A stretch of 47,851 nucleotides of DNA from Microcoleus sp. EPA2 (GTDB lineage Bacteria > Cyanobacteriota > Cyanobacteriia > Cyanobacteriales > Microcoleaceae): contig JAHRFD010000034.1 of NCBI GenBank assembly GCA_020882975.1, positions 1-47,851 of the forward strand. The letters run 5' to 3'. The notes under the pieces are model-generated. The model was not told the DNA's origin. It saw only the letters and a list, made by a program, of their open reading frames with translations, and searched no databases. The position numbers and the translations under genes are program-made. Shown here one piece after another: positions 17,514-27,690 of this stretch. Positions within the stretch are counted from its first letter, which is position 1, and each line of letters starts with the position of its first letter.

Positions 17514-17966
17514 CTAATACTCTGTATTTGGTGGTTTTTTGGGAAGTTTTTTGATTTTTAACGATTGACTATTTGCTTGCTTCTGAACAGAGTTTAAGTA
17601 AGCATTAAGTTTGGGTGATAGTTCATCTATCAATGGTTTTAGGCGACCGATTTGCTCTGTTGTTAACAATTGTCGGGCACAAGCTAATCTTAACCAGTGT
17701 CTTGTTTCATGGAGGGACCCCCTGGCTATTTTAATAAAACGTTGATTATCATTGTAGCTATACCGCCCTGTCCCCTCGGCAATGTTAGCACCAATACTAT
17801 CGACCGACCTAACTAATTGTTTTCCAACTGTATCTTTATAAAACATATCCCAGGATTTAACTATCAACCAAACTTCATTGGAAATTTGCTCGGCTAATTG
17901 ATAAACCTGTAACTCTTGAAATTTAACCATACGTGAAAATAAATCAAGATTCAACAAGCATAACAT
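17514..17966 (-). CDS. four-helix-bundle protein (S23/bAvd-like)
   Basis: The 150-aa protein matches the four helix bundle family: FQELQVYQLAEQISNEVWLI, VGKQLVRSVDSIGANIAEG, then RFIKIARGSLHETRHWLRLA. The family includes proteins encoded in 23S rRNA intervening sequences and the accessory protein of diversity-generating retroelements; no reverse transcriptase or variable repeat is present here. The first ATG (17966) has a strong AGGAG 5 nt upstream, so I prefer it over the internal MVKFQEL. It lies between the two histidine kinase genes on the same strand. Function is probably nucleic-acid or protein binding. Confidence 0.85.
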   Translation of the reverse strand: MLCLLNLDLFSRMVKFQELQVYQLAEQISNEVWLIVKSWDMFYKDTVGKQLVRSVDSIGANIAEGTGRYSYNDNQRFIKIARGSLHETRHWLRLACARQLLTTEQIGRLKPLIDELSPKLNAYLNSVQKQANSQSLKIKKLPKKPPNTEY

Positions 17967-17992
17967 CTCCTAAAACAAATAACCACTCACTA

Positions 17993-20900
17993 CTAACTAC
18001 TGACAACTTCTATAACAGGTAAAGAAAACCAGAAAGTCGAGCCACCTCCAGGAGTGTTTTCCATGCCAATTTCGCCCCCATGAGCTTTGATAATTTGCTG
18101 GGAAATGTAAAGTCCCAAACCGAGTCCCGTTAGTTGTCGGTTATTGGGGTCTTGAACGCAGAGTTCAAACAGAGAATCACGCTGTTGTGGGCTGATTCCT
18201 ACTCCATCATCCACTACAACAGTACGAACCATTTTTACGGTCGATCGCGGTAATTGGTAGCTCAGATTCCCAATTTCACCTTGATAGTGGGGCAATTGAT
18301 AACTGCCATCCCAGTAACTTTTACTATGTGGATTGCGATCTTTAATGCTGATTTCTAGGGGTTGTGTCGCAGATTCCCAACCGATTTTAAAGAGTTGATT
18401 TTGAGCATCCGAGGAATATCTCACCTGATTTATACAGTGATAGTATCTACCATTTTGAGTCATTAATTTATTTTTATATTTAAGATAATTTGTATTTATT
18501 TCTACTTCTACAACCTCTAGTTTACACTTTATTTTTACTCCGGGATGATTGTGTTTGATAGCATTAATCAGTAGATGTTCCAATACCCGCTGTAACTGTT
18601 GGCCATCGGCAAATACAAGAGGCAAATTCCCAGGTATTTCCTGAATTAAAGTTGCTTGATTTTTAGCCAGCAGCGGTTCTAATTTGGCAATTACTGCGGA
18701 AGTTAAAGATGGTAATTGCAGTGGTACTGTGTTAAGGGAAACACCTTTGACCCCGGTGGCGTGAGCATCTAGTAGGGCATTAACCATACCCAACTGGTGT
18801 TCGCTACCCTCCACTATCCGTTCCAAAATCGAGCGAGAAATCGGAACAGTTTGTTGAGAGTCAACAGATGCTTTATTTAGTAAATTTTTCATCAGGATTA
18901 ACATTCCCATAACCGGGGTGCGGAGATGGTGGGAAACTGCGTGTAAAAATAAGTCTTTGAGTCGATTGCTTTCTTGCAATTCTTGCATTTTTTGTTGTAG
19001 TTGTGTGGTGCGTTCCTCCACTTGAAATTCTAGGTTGGTATTGAGGTCTTTTACCTGCTGCAAAAGTTGGGCTTGCTGAAGGGCGATCGCCACTTGGGTA
19101 GCAAGTTTTTCTAATAAATCAATCTCAAATTCCTGCCACTGGCGCGGCCCAGAACACTGATTGACTTCCAGGGCTCCGAACAACTCACCGCCCAAGACGA
19201 TCGGCACATTTAACGTTGCCCGAATTTGATACTCATTGTAGTATTTGGTAAATCCATCCATGACTTCCACGCTAGCAGTATCGGAGAGTGCTCTGGCGCG
19301 GTTGGTGGCATAAAAGGTTTTCAAGTATTCAAAATGGCTCTCGTCAGCCAGCACACAGCCCAAAATAGAACGGTATTCGGTACCCACAGACTCAGCGACA
19401 ATCTGACCGTAGACTGGCGAGTCGGGAATTGGCTCCTGCGCCGATTTTATACCGATGAAAGCGCGGTCTACTTTGAAAAATTGCCGTACTTCGGCGACAG
19501 TAGTATTGAGAATTTCTTGGAGGTCTAGGGAATGGCGAATCCGCAGTGCCATTTCTGAGAGGAGGCGATCGCGATCGACTGATGCTCGCAAGGCTAAGGT
19601 AGCAATGTAGCGATCGGTAACGTCCTGAACTGTTGCAGAAATTACGTTTGAGTGAATTTCCGACTGTTCGCACACAGTTCGTTCTGAGCCATTGTCTAGC
19701 ACAATCCGGTAATTAATGCAATAGGATTTTCGCTCTAATATGGCTTGGCGCTGCGATCGCGCCACCAATTCTCGGTCTTCTGGGTGTACCGCTTGCAGAA
19801 ACAACCAGGGCGCCGGCTTGATTGTTCCGGGAGTTAAACCCAAGAGCCGATAAAGTTGGTCAGACCACCGCAATTCGAGGTTGGATGTATGATTTTCTGG
19901 CGATTCCTCCCAGTCGTCAGGTGGTTCTAGGGTGGCGCAATCTAAATCCCAATGGCCTAACTGAGCAATACGTTGAGCGTTGGCCAAACTAGCTTCACGA
20001 TCGCGCAACATGGCTGCTGTGCGGCGCACCTCCACCAGAGCTTGCTCGCGTTCGGCGACGGCGGCGGCTAACATCAAAGCCACAATCGCCATCGTCGCCA
20101 TAAAAGCCTGTAAAAATAACACCGGCATCCACGTAAGTCGGTCACTGAGGGTAGCCGAAGAGTTGACTAAAAACGGGCCACCACCCTGGACAGTTCCCAA
20201 AATCGCAATGTAAGAAACGATCGAATAAGCAAAAATCGCTCCTCCAGGACTCCATCGCAAGGCCGCCCAGACTACCAGAGGAAAAGGCAAATATTCCAGG
20301 GGATAGATAAAGCTCGCAGCATCTGTTTTTGAACCAAACACCAGCCAGCTAACGCTAACTAGCAGAGTTAGCAAAATCAACGGTTCTGAATAATTAACAA
20401 TTAAATTTGGTAATCGATAATTGGTAATTAGTTTGTTGCCGAATCTATGCGGTAATAAGTGGCTCAAAGTTAGCAAGAATGGGGTAAATAGCAAAATCCC
20501 GATACCATCACCCAGCCACATTGTCCACCAATTTCTCCCAAAATTGCTCCACGGAATCCAACCAAAAATGCAGCCGCTCAGATTGCTGATGGTAGAACCA
20601 ATCAAAGTAGACCCAATGACAGCGCAGGCTACTAACCCCAGAACATCTCCCAGGCGATCGAGTTTGGTCGAAAAACCCCAGCGCCTGAGCAAAGCCTCAC
20701 CAAGGAGAGCTTGCAGGGTGACGCTAAAGGCTGAAGAGAGCATGACGATTGAGGGTATACCGACGGCGAAGGTAGAACTCAACAGCAGGGAACCGACGGT
20801 AATTCCGGGCCACATCCGCCGTCCTTGGAGTAGGAGTGCGGCGAGGGCGATGCCGGCGGGTGGCCACACCGGGGAAGCATCGGCTTTCACGAATCCCAGC

Positions 20901-21001
20901 ATGGACGCTGCGAGTTTTCCAGTCACATAGTAGGCGAGGGCGAGGATGCCACTAAGTGTCAAGAATAATAGGGGTTGAGTGCGACGGTTGAGCATTTTCA
21001 T
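17993..21001 (-). CDS. MASE1-PAS-GAF hybrid membrane histidine kinase
   Basis: The 1002-aa kinase has an N-terminal MASE1-type membrane sensor (residues 10-315, with SPVWPPAGIALAALLLQGRRMWPG), a PAS domain (345-465), a GAF domain (485-645), a coiled coil and HisKA/HATPase domains. The H box reads HAVSHHLRTP: His691 is the phospho-acceptor, but the next residue, usually Asp or Glu, is His692 (codons CAC CAT on the minus strand). G1 (DDGVGIS) and G2 (GLGLGLYI) boxes are intact. About 85 residues of N/Q/Y-rich sequence are inserted between N box and G1. No response regulator is near. It is the first gene in a same-strand run with the four-helix-bundle and second kinase genes. Confidence 0.9.
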   Translation of the reverse strand: MKMLNRRTQPLLFLTLSGILALAYYVTGKLAASMLGFVKADASPVWPPAGIALAALLLQGRRMWPGITVGSLLLSSTFAVGIPSIVMLSSAFSVTLQALLGEALLRRWGFSTKLDRLGDVLGLVACAVIGSTLIGSTISNLSGCIFGWIPWSNFGRNWWTMWLGDGIGILLFTPFLLTLSHLLPHRFGNKLITNYRLPNLIVNYSEPLILLTLLVSVSWLVFGSKTDAASFIYPLEYLPFPLVVWAALRWSPGGAIFAYSIVSYIAILGTVQGGGPFLVNSSATLSDRLTWMPVLFLQAFMATMAIVALMLAAAVAEREQALVEVRRTAAMLRDREASLANAQRIAQLGHWDLDCATLEPPDDWEESPENHTSNLELRWSDQLYRLLGLTPGTIKPAPWLFLQAVHPEDRELVARSQRQAILERKSYCINYRIVLDNGSERTVCEQSEIHSNVISATVQDVTDRYIATLALRASVDRDRLLSEMALRIRHSLDLQEILNTTVAEVRQFFKVDRAFIGIKSAQEPIPDSPVYGQIVAESVGTEYRSILGCVLADESHFEYLKTFYATNRARALSDTASVEVMDGFTKYYNEYQIRATLNVPIVLGGELFGALEVNQCSGPRQWQEFEIDLLEKLATQVAIALQQAQLLQQVKDLNTNLEFQVEERTTQLQQKMQELQESNRLKDLFLHAVSHHLRTPVMGMLILMKNLLNKASVDSQQTVPISRSILERIVEGSEHQLGMVNALLDAHATGVKGVSLNTVPLQLPSLTSAVIAKLEPLLAKNQATLIQEIPGNLPLVFADGQQLQRVLEHLLINAIKHNHPGVKIKCKLEVVEVEINTNYLKYKNKLMTQNGRYYHCINQVRYSSDAQNQLFKIGWESATQPLEISIKDRNPHSKSYWDGSYQLPHYQGEIGNLSYQLPRSTVKMVRTVVVDDGVGISPQQRDSLFELCVQDPNNRQLTGLGLGLYISQQIIKAHGGEIGMENTPGGGSTFWFSLPVIEVVSS

Positions 21002-21102
21002 GGGGTTAAGTGCGATCGAGTCCGACCTGGTTGAATGTTCAATTTAGGTGGCCAACGGGCGATCGGGCTTCCTCCAAGAGAATTACCTGATAAGGGGAAT
21101 TG

Positions 21103-21230
21103 GTTATTGGTTATTGGTTATTGGTTATTGGTTATTCGTTATTGGTTATTGGTTATTTTTTTTTAGTCTTTAGTTGTCAGTTTCAATTCCCAATTCCCAA
21201 TTCCCAATTCCCAATTCCCAATTCCCAATA
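21103..21230. repeat. TTATTGG and CAATTCC heptanucleotide tracts
   Basis: TTATTGG units run from about 21103 to 21156, and CAATTCC units from about 21184 to 21230, so the intergenic region upstream of the MASE1 kinase start is mostly STRR. The second tract begins 12 nt from the stop codon of the SpkB-like kinase. Confidence 0.85.
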
Positions 21231-21242
21231 ACCAATAACTTC

Positions 21243-22868
21243 TTAAAATCCAAAACCTCGCTTACCATCGGGTTTAATAGTCATCCAATTCGTCTTTGCC
21301 ATTGCCAGTTGTTCTTCACTAACTGTAGCGTTAGTCAGATTCGCCCCCGACAAATTTGCCCCCCGCAAATTCGCCTTGCTCAAATAAGCCCCCGTCAAGT
21401 CCGCACCTCGGAAATCAGCCCCTTCAAAATTAGCCGTACTGCAATAAGCTTCAGTCAAATTAGCATCTCGCAAATTCGCCCCGATCAATCTCGCGTGACC
21501 CAAATTTGCCCCCGACAAATCTGCTGCTTGCAAATTGGTTTTCACCAGTTTTGCCTGATAAAAATTTCCCCCCGCCAACTGCGCTTTTTGTAGTTGCAGA
21601 CCAGACAGTTCGCTGTCGGAAAAATCGCGCTTGCCTTTAAAATATGCCGATCGCACGCTGTTACTATCCCACTTGGGAGTGACTTTCGGTAACTTTGGCG
21701 CTGCTAAATTGCCACTAGAATGTCCCACTGTGCCGAAGGTTCTGCCGGACTCAGCCAGAGTGCGCGAAACTCTCGGCTGCATCCCCGTGTTCCCGGATGG
21801 ATTTAGGGAACTTCTCCCGGCGGGCCCCGGCTTCGAGCCCCGATTCATTTTACTCTTGGAGGAAGGCCAGGAAGAACCCTCATCATTAAATATGGTCGGT
21901 TCTTCAACAGTGCCATTATTGCCGTTGAATTGAGTCGCCAAGCCATCGAGAAGAGTTGGGTCTTCAAATTGGCCATTCAGAGCTCGGAGGACATCTGCTG
22001 CTGATTGGAAGCGGTGTCCAACCATCGGTTTCAGCATTTTTTCCAGAATCCGCGCGAAACTGGCACTGAGGTGAACGTGATGCTGCCACACAATTTCGCC
22101 CGTGACTCCATCGAAATCTAAATCTTTGGGCGATTTTGCTGTCAGCAAGTACAGACAAGTCATGCCCAAGGCGTAGATATCGCTGGCAAATACTGGTCGC
22201 ATTGCCATTTGTTCCGGCGGGGCAAAACTAAAGGTCCCCACGGAAAATTTGGTGTTGGCGCTTTGGTCGGTGGGGTCTAATAATATTGTTTGGCTGACTT
22301 GATCTTTGACTGCCCCGAAATCAATTAACACCAAGTGGTTGTCTTGAACTCGGCGAATAATATTCGCGGGTTTTATGTCCCGGTGAATTACTCCTTGGCT
22401 GTGGATATATTGCACTACCGGCAGAATTTCCAACAGAAAATTTTTCACATCTGATTCATTTAAACGACCCGATTGTTTGACTTCTTGTTTTAAAGTCGAG
22501 CCTTTAACATACTCTTGAACCAAAAAAAATTGTTGTTCTGCCTCAAAGTAATCTAGCAACCTGGGTACCTGGGGGTGATCGCCCAGTTTGCCTAGGGTTT
22601 TTGCCTCTCGCTTAAATAATTCCCGCGCCATTTCTAGAACTCGTGGCGACGTACTGCTTGGTCGCAGTTGCTTGACTACGCAACTCGGCTGACCGGGCAA
22701 AGATATATCTTTTGCCAGAAATGTTGCCCCAAATCCTCCTTGTCCTAACGGTTGAATTACTTGATACCGAGCACGCAGCAGCAATCGCGCACCGCAGGCC
22801 TGACACTGAACGATCGAGTCAGGTGGATTTTGAGGATGTGGACAGCCGGGATTTACGCAGTAGCTCAT
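21243..22868 (-). CDS. spkB: SpkB-like serine/threonine kinase with pentapeptide repeats
   Basis: The 541-aa protein begins with a zinc-ribbon-like motif (Cys4, Cys9, Cys22, Cys25), followed by a Hanks kinase domain (35-290): glycine loop [10 protein letters not shown], Lys66, HRDIKPAN at 162-169, DFG at 183-185 and PPEQMA. A low-complexity Ser/Pro linker leads to about 100 residues of pentapeptide repeats (A-N-L/A-D-L pattern, roughly 430-520). The same layout is known for SpkB of Synechocystis, which is involved in oxidative stress and motility responses; orthology here is inferred from architecture. All kinase residues are present, so activity is expected. Confidence 0.87.
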   Translation of the reverse strand: MSYCVNPGCPHPQNPPDSIVQCQACGARLLLRARYQVIQPLGQGGFGATFLAKDISLPGQPSCVVKQLRPSSTSPRVLEMARELFKREAKTLGKLGDHPQVPRLLDYFEAEQQFFLVQEYVKGSTLKQEVKQSGRLNESDVKNFLLEILPVVQYIHSQGVIHRDIKPANIIRRVQDNHLVLIDFGAVKDQVSQTILLDPTDQSANTKFSVGTFSFAPPEQMAMRPVFASDIYALGMTCLYLLTAKSPKDLDFDGVTGEIVWQHHVHLSASFARILEKMLKPMVGHRFQSAADVLRALNGQFEDPTLLDGLATQFNGNNGTVEEPTIFNDEGSSWPSSKSKMNRGSKPGPAGRSSLNPSGNTGMQPRVSRTLAESGRTFGTVGHSSGNLAAPKLPKVTPKWDSNSVRSAYFKGKRDFSDSELSGLQLQKAQLAGGNFYQAKLVKTNLQAADLSGANLGHARLIGANLRDANLTEAYCSTANFEGADFRGADLTGAYLSKANLRGANLSGANLTNATVSEEQLAMAKTNWMTIKPDGKRGFGF

Positions 22869-23299
22869 TTTGATTGACAGTGCCTATATTTTTCTCATCT
22901 AGTTCAGCGTCGATCGACTGTACAAATCACCGTTTTTTTACCATCTCGCTGCTGTGAGTTTTTTGAGTTGATTATCCTGGAAGATAGTTTAAAGGCTTGC
23001 TAAAGCTATCCTTTTTTGTGTAAAGTCTTTCTAAACTTAGGTAGTGTTTGCACTTTTCGATATCTCTAGCATACCTCATTCTCTGGCATGAGAATGTTAC
23101 TCATCCGCCAATATCTATCTCACTTTGGGGAAATTTATCATTTTTTATGATATGTCGCTCAAAAACATTGACAATATTCAATAATTATGGTAATGAGAGC
23201 CGAGGATTGATTCAGGGGCTACACAGTTATCCAACGGTATTCGCCAGAAGGTAGAATGCAGAAGGCATTAGTCATGAGACATCTCCTATAATTATTGTG

Positions 23300-23320
23300 G
23301 AACAGGCATCCTGTCTGTTC
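23300..23320. repeat. palindromic repeat GAACAG...CTGTTC
   Basis: The 21-nt imperfect palindrome has GAACAG and CTGTTC as perfect outer arms. It is of a kind found dispersed in Oscillatoria-type genomes; its role is unknown. Confidence 0.5.
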
Positions 23321-23379
23321 AAAACTGGCTTGTTGCCAGATGTCTATTAGGTATGCGTCAGAAATTTTGATAATTCCTA

Positions 23380-23417
23380 GGGACTAATGACTAAGAACTA
23401 ATGACTACTAACTAAAC
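23380..23417. repeat. ACTAATG-type tandem tract abutting pheT
   Basis: Units of GACTAATGACTAAGAACTA and variants end one base before the pheT ATG. This short tract occupies the place of the ribosome-binding site; no purine-rich Shine-Dalgarno element is seen. Confidence 0.7.
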
Positions 23418-23418
23418 T

Positions 23419-25866
23419 ATGCGTATTTCTCTAAATTGGCTGCGGGAATTGGTGGATGTGGCGATCGCCCCGGAAGAACTAGCCGAAACTCTGACCATGG
23501 CCGGATTTGAAGTAGAAGAGATCGAAGACCGACGTACTTGGGCAGAGGGCGTGGTTTTGGGCAAAATAGTGGCGATCGAACAACATCCCAATGCAGACAA
23601 GTTGAGAGTTTGTCAAGTAGATGTCGGCCAACCAGAAGCTTTAAATATTGTTTGCGGCGCCCCCAACGCTAGGGCAGACATTTACGTGCCCGTCGCTGTA
23701 GTAGGGACTTTTTTATCTCAGATAGATTTAAAAATTAAACCCGCGAAATTGCGGGGCGTTCCCTCCGCAGGCATGATTTGTTCCTTAGCAGAATTGGGAC
23801 TATCCAAAGAATCGGCAGGAATTCATATCTTTGACTTAGAAAACCCGGAATTGGGCAGTGATATTCGCCCGCTTTTAGGTTTAGATGATGTCATTTTAGA
23901 CTTGACAGCAACGGCGAATCGTGCTGATGCTTTGAGTATGGTGGGTGTGGCGCGGGAAGTGGCGGCGCTGACAGGGGCAAAGTTGAGAATTCCCGCAGCA
24001 GCAGATGTGGCAATTCAGGCAACAGACAGCCCTAATTTAACAGTAGAAATATCGGAGTCAGAAGGCTGCCCGATTTACACCGGGACGGCAATTACAGGAG
24101 TTAAAATTGCACCGTCTCCAGCTTGGTTGCAGCAGCGGTTGCAGGCGGCGGGAGTGCGGCCGATTAATAATGTAGTTGACGTCACTAATTACATTTTACT
24201 GGAATGGGGTCAGCCCTTGCACGCCTTCGATCGCGATCGCCTGCAATCCTTCACCGGCAATGCTGATATCAACATCGGTGTCCGGTTTGCCAAAACAGGC
24301 GAATCCTTCAAAACCTTGGACGGACAAAACCGCAATTTGCGATCGCAAAATTTGCTAATTACTGCTAGCGACAAACCCGTAGCTTTAGCTGGTGTCATGG
24401 GCGGCGAAGACACCGAAGTGCACGACGGCACCCAAAACTTAATCTTAGAAGCAGCAATTTTTGACCAAGCCACAATTCGCCGTTCAGCGCGCGCTCAAGG
24501 CCTGCGCAGCGAGTCTTCGATCCGCTACGAACGGGGAGTGAATCAAGCAGCCTTGGCGACAGCTTGCAACCGCGCCCTATCCCTAATTTTGGAGTTGGCC
24601 GGAGGCGTTGCTACAGCCCAGAAAACGGCCACTTCTGGTGGGGATGATGTGAGTTTTTCGCGGACTCTAGAATTACGTTTAGACCGCGTAAATCTAGTTT
24701 TAGGCAAATTGAAAAGAGGCCAAACAGATGGTTCTGAATATTTGGAACCAGAAGAAGTAAAAAACATTCTCACAGCTTTGGGCTGTGAAGTAGTTCCGGC
24801 CCAGAAAGAACGGGTATTGACAGTGGCAGTTCCACCTTACCGCTACCGGGATTTAGAAAGAGAAATTGATTTAATTGAAGAAGTTGCCAGACTGCACGGC
24901 TACGACAATTTCTGCGAGACTTTACCCAGCAAAACGGAACCAGGTTATCTGTCACCAGAATACGCGGCGATGCGGAATGTGCGATCGGCTTTTCGGGCAG
25001 CCGGTTTGACAGAATTGATGCACTATTCTTTAGTGAAAACTGAGGGAGAAGATCAGGTGGTTTTAGCAAATCCCCTGTTTGTCGAGTATTCAGCTTTACG
25101 GACGGAAATGCTGTCTGGTTTGATAGATGCTTTCGCCTACAATTTAGAGCAAGGAAACGGCGCACTCAACGGTTTTGAAATCGGTCGCATTTTCTGGAAA
25201 GAAGGGGATGCCATGAAAGAAGCAGACACAGTTGCGGGGATTATTGGAGGCGATCCAATTGTGTGGAAATGGCAACAATCTGGGCGCGATCGCCCTTTGA
25301 CTTGGTTTGAGGCCAAAGGTATTCTAGAAAGTACATTTCAACAGTTGGGTTTGGTAGTCGAATATGCTAGTGATTCCTCTAATTCTCGCTTGCATCCAGG
25401 GCGCACGGCTGCATTATCCTTAAACGGGAAACCTTTGGGGATTTTTGGACAGTTACACCCGCAATTGCAGCAAGAAAAAGATTTGCCAGAGCAGGTTTAT
25501 GTGTTTCAATTAGATTTGGCAGTGCTGGTAGCTAATTTGGAGCGATCGCACAAGGCCCCTAGCAAATTCACCAGTTATTCCAGTTTCCCCGCTTCTGACA
25601 GAGACATTGCATTTTTCGCACCCATTGAAATTCCCGTTGTCGATATGCAAAGTGCCATGAAAAAAGCCGCCGGCAACTTACTGGATTCGGTAGAATTGTT
25701 CGACGAATATCGTGGCGACAACGTGCCGGCGGGCCAACGAAGTTTAGCTTTTCGGTTAGTATATCGCGCAGGCGATCGAACCTTAAGCGACACCGATGTC
25801 GAACCAGCCCAACAAAAAGTGCGCGAGGTTTTAGTCGAGAAATTCGGCGTTAGTTTAAGAAGCTAA
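23419..25866 (+). CDS. pheT: phenylalanyl-tRNA synthetase beta subunit
   Basis: The 815-aa protein has the standard PheT domain order: N-terminal B1 and an EMAP/OB-like tRNA-binding domain (about 40-150, [17 protein letters not shown]), B3/B4 editing region (about 210-400, with [23 protein letters not shown]), B5, the catalytic-like core ([13 protein letters not shown] onward) and a C-terminal FDX-ACB anticodon-binding domain ([20 protein letters not shown]). It pairs with PheS to charge tRNA-Phe. PheS is not adjacent, as is usual in cyanobacteria. A HIP1 site lies within the coding region. It marks the conserved left flank of the accessory island. Confidence 0.97.
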   Translation: MRISLNWLRELVDVAIAPEELAETLTMAGFEVEEIEDRRTWAEGVVLGKIVAIEQHPNADKLRVCQVDVGQPEALNIVCGAPNARADIYVPVAVVGTFLSQIDLKIKPAKLRGVPSAGMICSLAELGLSKESAGIHIFDLENPELGSDIRPLLGLDDVILDLTATANRADALSMVGVAREVAALTGAKLRIPAAADVAIQATDSPNLTVEISESEGCPIYTGTAITGVKIAPSPAWLQQRLQAAGVRPINNVVDVTNYILLEWGQPLHAFDRDRLQSFTGNADINIGVRFAKTGESFKTLDGQNRNLRSQNLLITASDKPVALAGVMGGEDTEVHDGTQNLILEAAIFDQATIRRSARAQGLRSESSIRYERGVNQAALATACNRALSLILELAGGVATAQKTATSGGDDVSFSRTLELRLDRVNLVLGKLKRGQTDGSEYLEPEEVKNILTALGCEVVPAQKERVLTVAVPPYRYRDLEREIDLIEEVARLHGYDNFCETLPSKTEPGYLSPEYAAMRNVRSAFRAAGLTELMHYSLVKTEGEDQVVLANPLFVEYSALRTEMLSGLIDAFAYNLEQGNGALNGFEIGRIFWKEGDAMKEADTVAGIIGGDPIVWKWQQSGRDRPLTWFEAKGILESTFQQLGLVVEYASDSSNSRLHPGRTAALSLNGKPLGIFGQLHPQLQQEKDLPEQVYVFQLDLAVLVANLERSHKAPSKFTSYSSFPASDRDIAFFAPIEIPVVDMQSAMKKAAGNLLDSVELFDEYRGDNVPAGQRSLAFRLVYRAGDRTLSDTDVEPAQQKVREVLVEKFGVSLRS

Positions 25867-25888
25867 AATAGGCCATCAGTCGGCACTG

Positions 25889-26106
25889 TCAGCCGCCAGG
25901 GAATGAATTCCCTGGCTGATAGCTAAAGTCCTCTAAAGAGGACTAACAGAACTTACACATTACAAGGTAAATTTGTCATTCTCAGCGAAGTGAAGAATCT
26001 CAAATCCTTGCAACAAAATCGTCGAAATTGCATAAGCCCTAACTAATAAACTATTCAGTCCTCTTGAGAGGAATTCAGCTTTGAGACAGGGGTTTCAACC
26101 CCTGTC
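25889..26106. repeat. cluster of palindromic repeats between pheT and the Uma2 gene
   Basis: Four hairpins occur in a row: CCAGGGAAT/ATTCCCTGG (about 25895-25916), AGTCCTCT-AA-AGAGGACT (25927-25944), TCCTCT/AGAGGA (26059-26072) and GACAGGGGTT-TC-AACCCCTGTC (26085-26106). A short GGACTGTC tandem follows. These sit between convergent genes and may terminate both; they belong to dispersed palindromic families of filamentous cyanobacteria. Confidence 0.7.
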
Positions 26107-26148
26107 GGACTGTCGGACTGTCGGATTACCGGACTCAGGGAAAAAGCG

Positions 26149-26721
26149 TTAAATTGACACCAATGGCCGCAACATATCCCGAACCATAAACGAAATATCA
26201 GGAAATTGCAAACTAGAAATACTAGCATCGTCCCCAAGAACTACTATACTTTGATAACCATCCTGACTAGGTTCTCGGAATACATGAAGTTGCCGATTAT
26301 TAACATCCAAAACCCAATAATCTGTAATCCCTGACTGAGCATAAATTGTCGCTTTAATCCCCAAATCTGTCCTCAGCGTAGTATCAGCAACCTCAATAAT
26401 CAGATAAACTTCAGAAGGAGTTGGATGACGGTCTTCATAGTAAAGTGGATCTCGCACCAGCAAAGCAATATCTGGTTCAGGTTCCGAGTAATTATTTAAC
26501 CGCACAGGATCTTGTACACTTACCAATACCAACCTTCCTAAACGGTTCTGCAATAAATCTACAGTCCGTTTTACCCCTGCACCGTGTGCTGTTCCTTTTG
26601 CTGCCATCTTAACTATCTGTCCAGCCAATAATTCAACTCGTTCATCTTCCTCAAGAATCCCAATTTCCGCCATTAATTGATATTCTTGAACCGTCAACAG
26701 CCGAATGTCTAATAAAGTCAT
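26149..26721 (-). CDS. Uma2-family (DUF820) PD-(D/E)xK-like protein
   Basis: The 190-aa protein is typical of the very large cyanobacterial Uma2 family: LLTVQEYQLMAEIGIL, ERVELLAGQIVKM, SEPEPDIALL, then PSEVYLIIEVADTTLRTDLGIKATIYAQSGITDYWVLD. The EPDI...IEVA-x-(T) arrangement matches the PD-(D/E)xK nuclease core, with Asp in PDI and Glu in IEV; the catalytic lysine is K in GIKA. Its cellular role is not established. GAGGAG lies 6 nt before the ATG. It converges on pheT. Confidence 0.9.
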   Translation of the reverse strand: MTLLDIRLLTVQEYQLMAEIGILEEDERVELLAGQIVKMAAKGTAHGAGVKRTVDLLQNRLGRLVLVSVQDPVRLNNYSEPEPDIALLVRDPLYYEDRHPTPSEVYLIIEVADTTLRTDLGIKATIYAQSGITDYWVLDVNNRQLHVFREPSQDGYQSIVVLGDDASISSLQFPDISFMVRDMLRPLVSI

Positions 26722-26878
26722 AGCTTGCTCCTCTATGAATTTAGTAATATTATAATATGTTTTTTTCCTTAGCCTGCAAAACTTCTTGAACCCACGCAGG
26801 TGAATTGTGTTTCTGTAGGCGTGGTTTGCGACCCATCGCTCCTAGTATAATATATTAAATAGCGATCGTATCAAACTT

Positions 26879-27316
26879 ATGGAAGAATTAATGGAGTTGA
26901 AGGAGTTGCTACATCGAGGTAAGGTTGCGGAGGCTCTAGTGTTGGTGGAAGAATTAGAAGAAATGAGTAAGTCCGACAAGCTTAACAAAATTTTCAGTTA
27001 TGGCATTATTGTGCTACTGCATCTGATTAAAAAAGTTGCTGAAAACCGTACTACTAAGTCTTGGGAAACTTCGATTTTTAATTCAATTAAGCAAATTCAA
27101 CGCACCAACAAGCGACATAAAGCGAAAGGCACTTATCTCACGGAAGAGGAATTAGTCGAGACTTTGGAGGATGCCTATGAATCTGCGTTGAAGTCGGCGG
27201 CTTTAGAAGCTTTTGAAGGAATCTATGATGTCGAAGAAATTGCCAAGATGGTGAACCGAGATGATATTATGAAAATGGCGATCGCATTGATTGTGGATAA
27301 ACAGCCTGAAATTTAG
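26879..27316 (+). CDS. DUF29 family protein
   Basis: The 145-aa protein matches the cyanobacterial DUF29 family: EELMELKELLHRGKVAEAL, EEMSKSDKLNKIFSYGIIVLLHLIKK, TTKSWETSIFNSIKQIQRTNKR. It is all helical and soluble. No biochemical activity is known for this family, which is common in accessory regions of these genomes. TATAAT at 26846-26851 is a plausible -10 element 28 nt upstream of the start. An internal ATG (residue 5) is another possible start. The following YciI gene begins 23 nt after its stop. Confidence 0.8.
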   Translation: MEELMELKELLHRGKVAEALVLVEELEEMSKSDKLNKIFSYGIIVLLHLIKKVAENRTTKSWETSIFNSIKQIQRTNKRHKAKGTYLTEEELVETLEDAYESALKSAALEAFEGIYDVEEIAKMVNRDDIMKMAIALIVDKQPEI

Positions 27317-27338
27317 ATTTTTTGAGAGATTGACAGAT

Positions 27339-27608
27339 ATGACTAAATATGTGATGTGGGGAAGTTACTGCGAAGATGTCCTAGAAAAACGTGCTCCGTT
27401 TCGAGACGCTCATTTAGCCGGATTGGCCAAGCAGAAGGAATCGGGTGTGTTAAGTACGATCGGACCTACCAAAGATTTAACCAAAGTTTTTGCAATTTAC
27501 GAAGCAGAAGATGAGGCGCAGGTGAGACAATTGGTAGAATCCGATCCTTATTGGGTAAATGGGATTTGGACTGAATACAACGTGAAAGAGTGGATTCAAG
27601 CTTTTTGA
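27339..27608 (+). CDS. YciI-like protein
   Basis: I start it at ATG 27339 (MTKYVMWGSYCED), giving 89 aa; the longer frame overlaps the DUF29 gene. The body matches the YciI-like fold (dimeric alpha+beta barrel): YCEDVLEKRAPFRDAHLAGLAKQ, a central GPTKDLTKVFAIYEAEDEAQVRQLVESDPY, and a C-terminal IWTEYNVKEW. The conserved His of the family is present in DAHLAGL and an Asp in ESDPY. Substrate unknown. The GAGAG about 12 nt upstream may be the ribosome-binding site. It is probably co-transcribed with the DUF29 gene. Confidence 0.85.
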   Translation: MTKYVMWGSYCEDVLEKRAPFRDAHLAGLAKQKESGVLSTIGPTKDLTKVFAIYEAEDEAQVRQLVESDPYWVNGIWTEYNVKEWIQAF

Positions 27609-27661
27609 ACCTCTATGGAATTTAGGAATGATTTCGCAAGTCGGTACAAAAATAAATTGAC

Positions 27662-27690
27662 TTGACTAATAAATCAATGTGGGCTATGAT
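27662..27690 (+). promoter_or_regulatory. promoter of the three-gene operon with palindrome over -10
   Basis: TTGACT (27662-27667), a 17-nt spacer and TATGAT (27685-27690) form a near-consensus sigma-70-type pair. The -10 box lies inside the palindrome GGCTAT-G-ATAGCC (27682-27694), a possible operator. A strong GAGGAGG (27721-27727) and the GTG start at 27735 follow. Confidence 0.65.

Larger units (their letters stand above)
22869..23418. other. 550-nt intergenic region before pheT
   Basis: The region separates divergent spkB-like and pheT genes. It contains a palindromic GAACAGGCATCCTGTCTGTTC repeat (23300-23320) and an ACTAATG-type tract (23380-23417) directly before the pheT start. A frame at 23048-23254 has no protein-like features. 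No clear promoter pair is apparent. Confidence 0.65.

Noticed and set aside
17514..17966. Diversity-generating retroelement suggested by the Avd-like four-helix-bundle protein
   Set aside because: No reverse transcriptase, template repeat or variable repeat is present; the family is broad.
23048..23254. 68-codon frame upstream of pheT
   Set aside because: Composition is not protein-like and it lies in a repeat-containing spacer.
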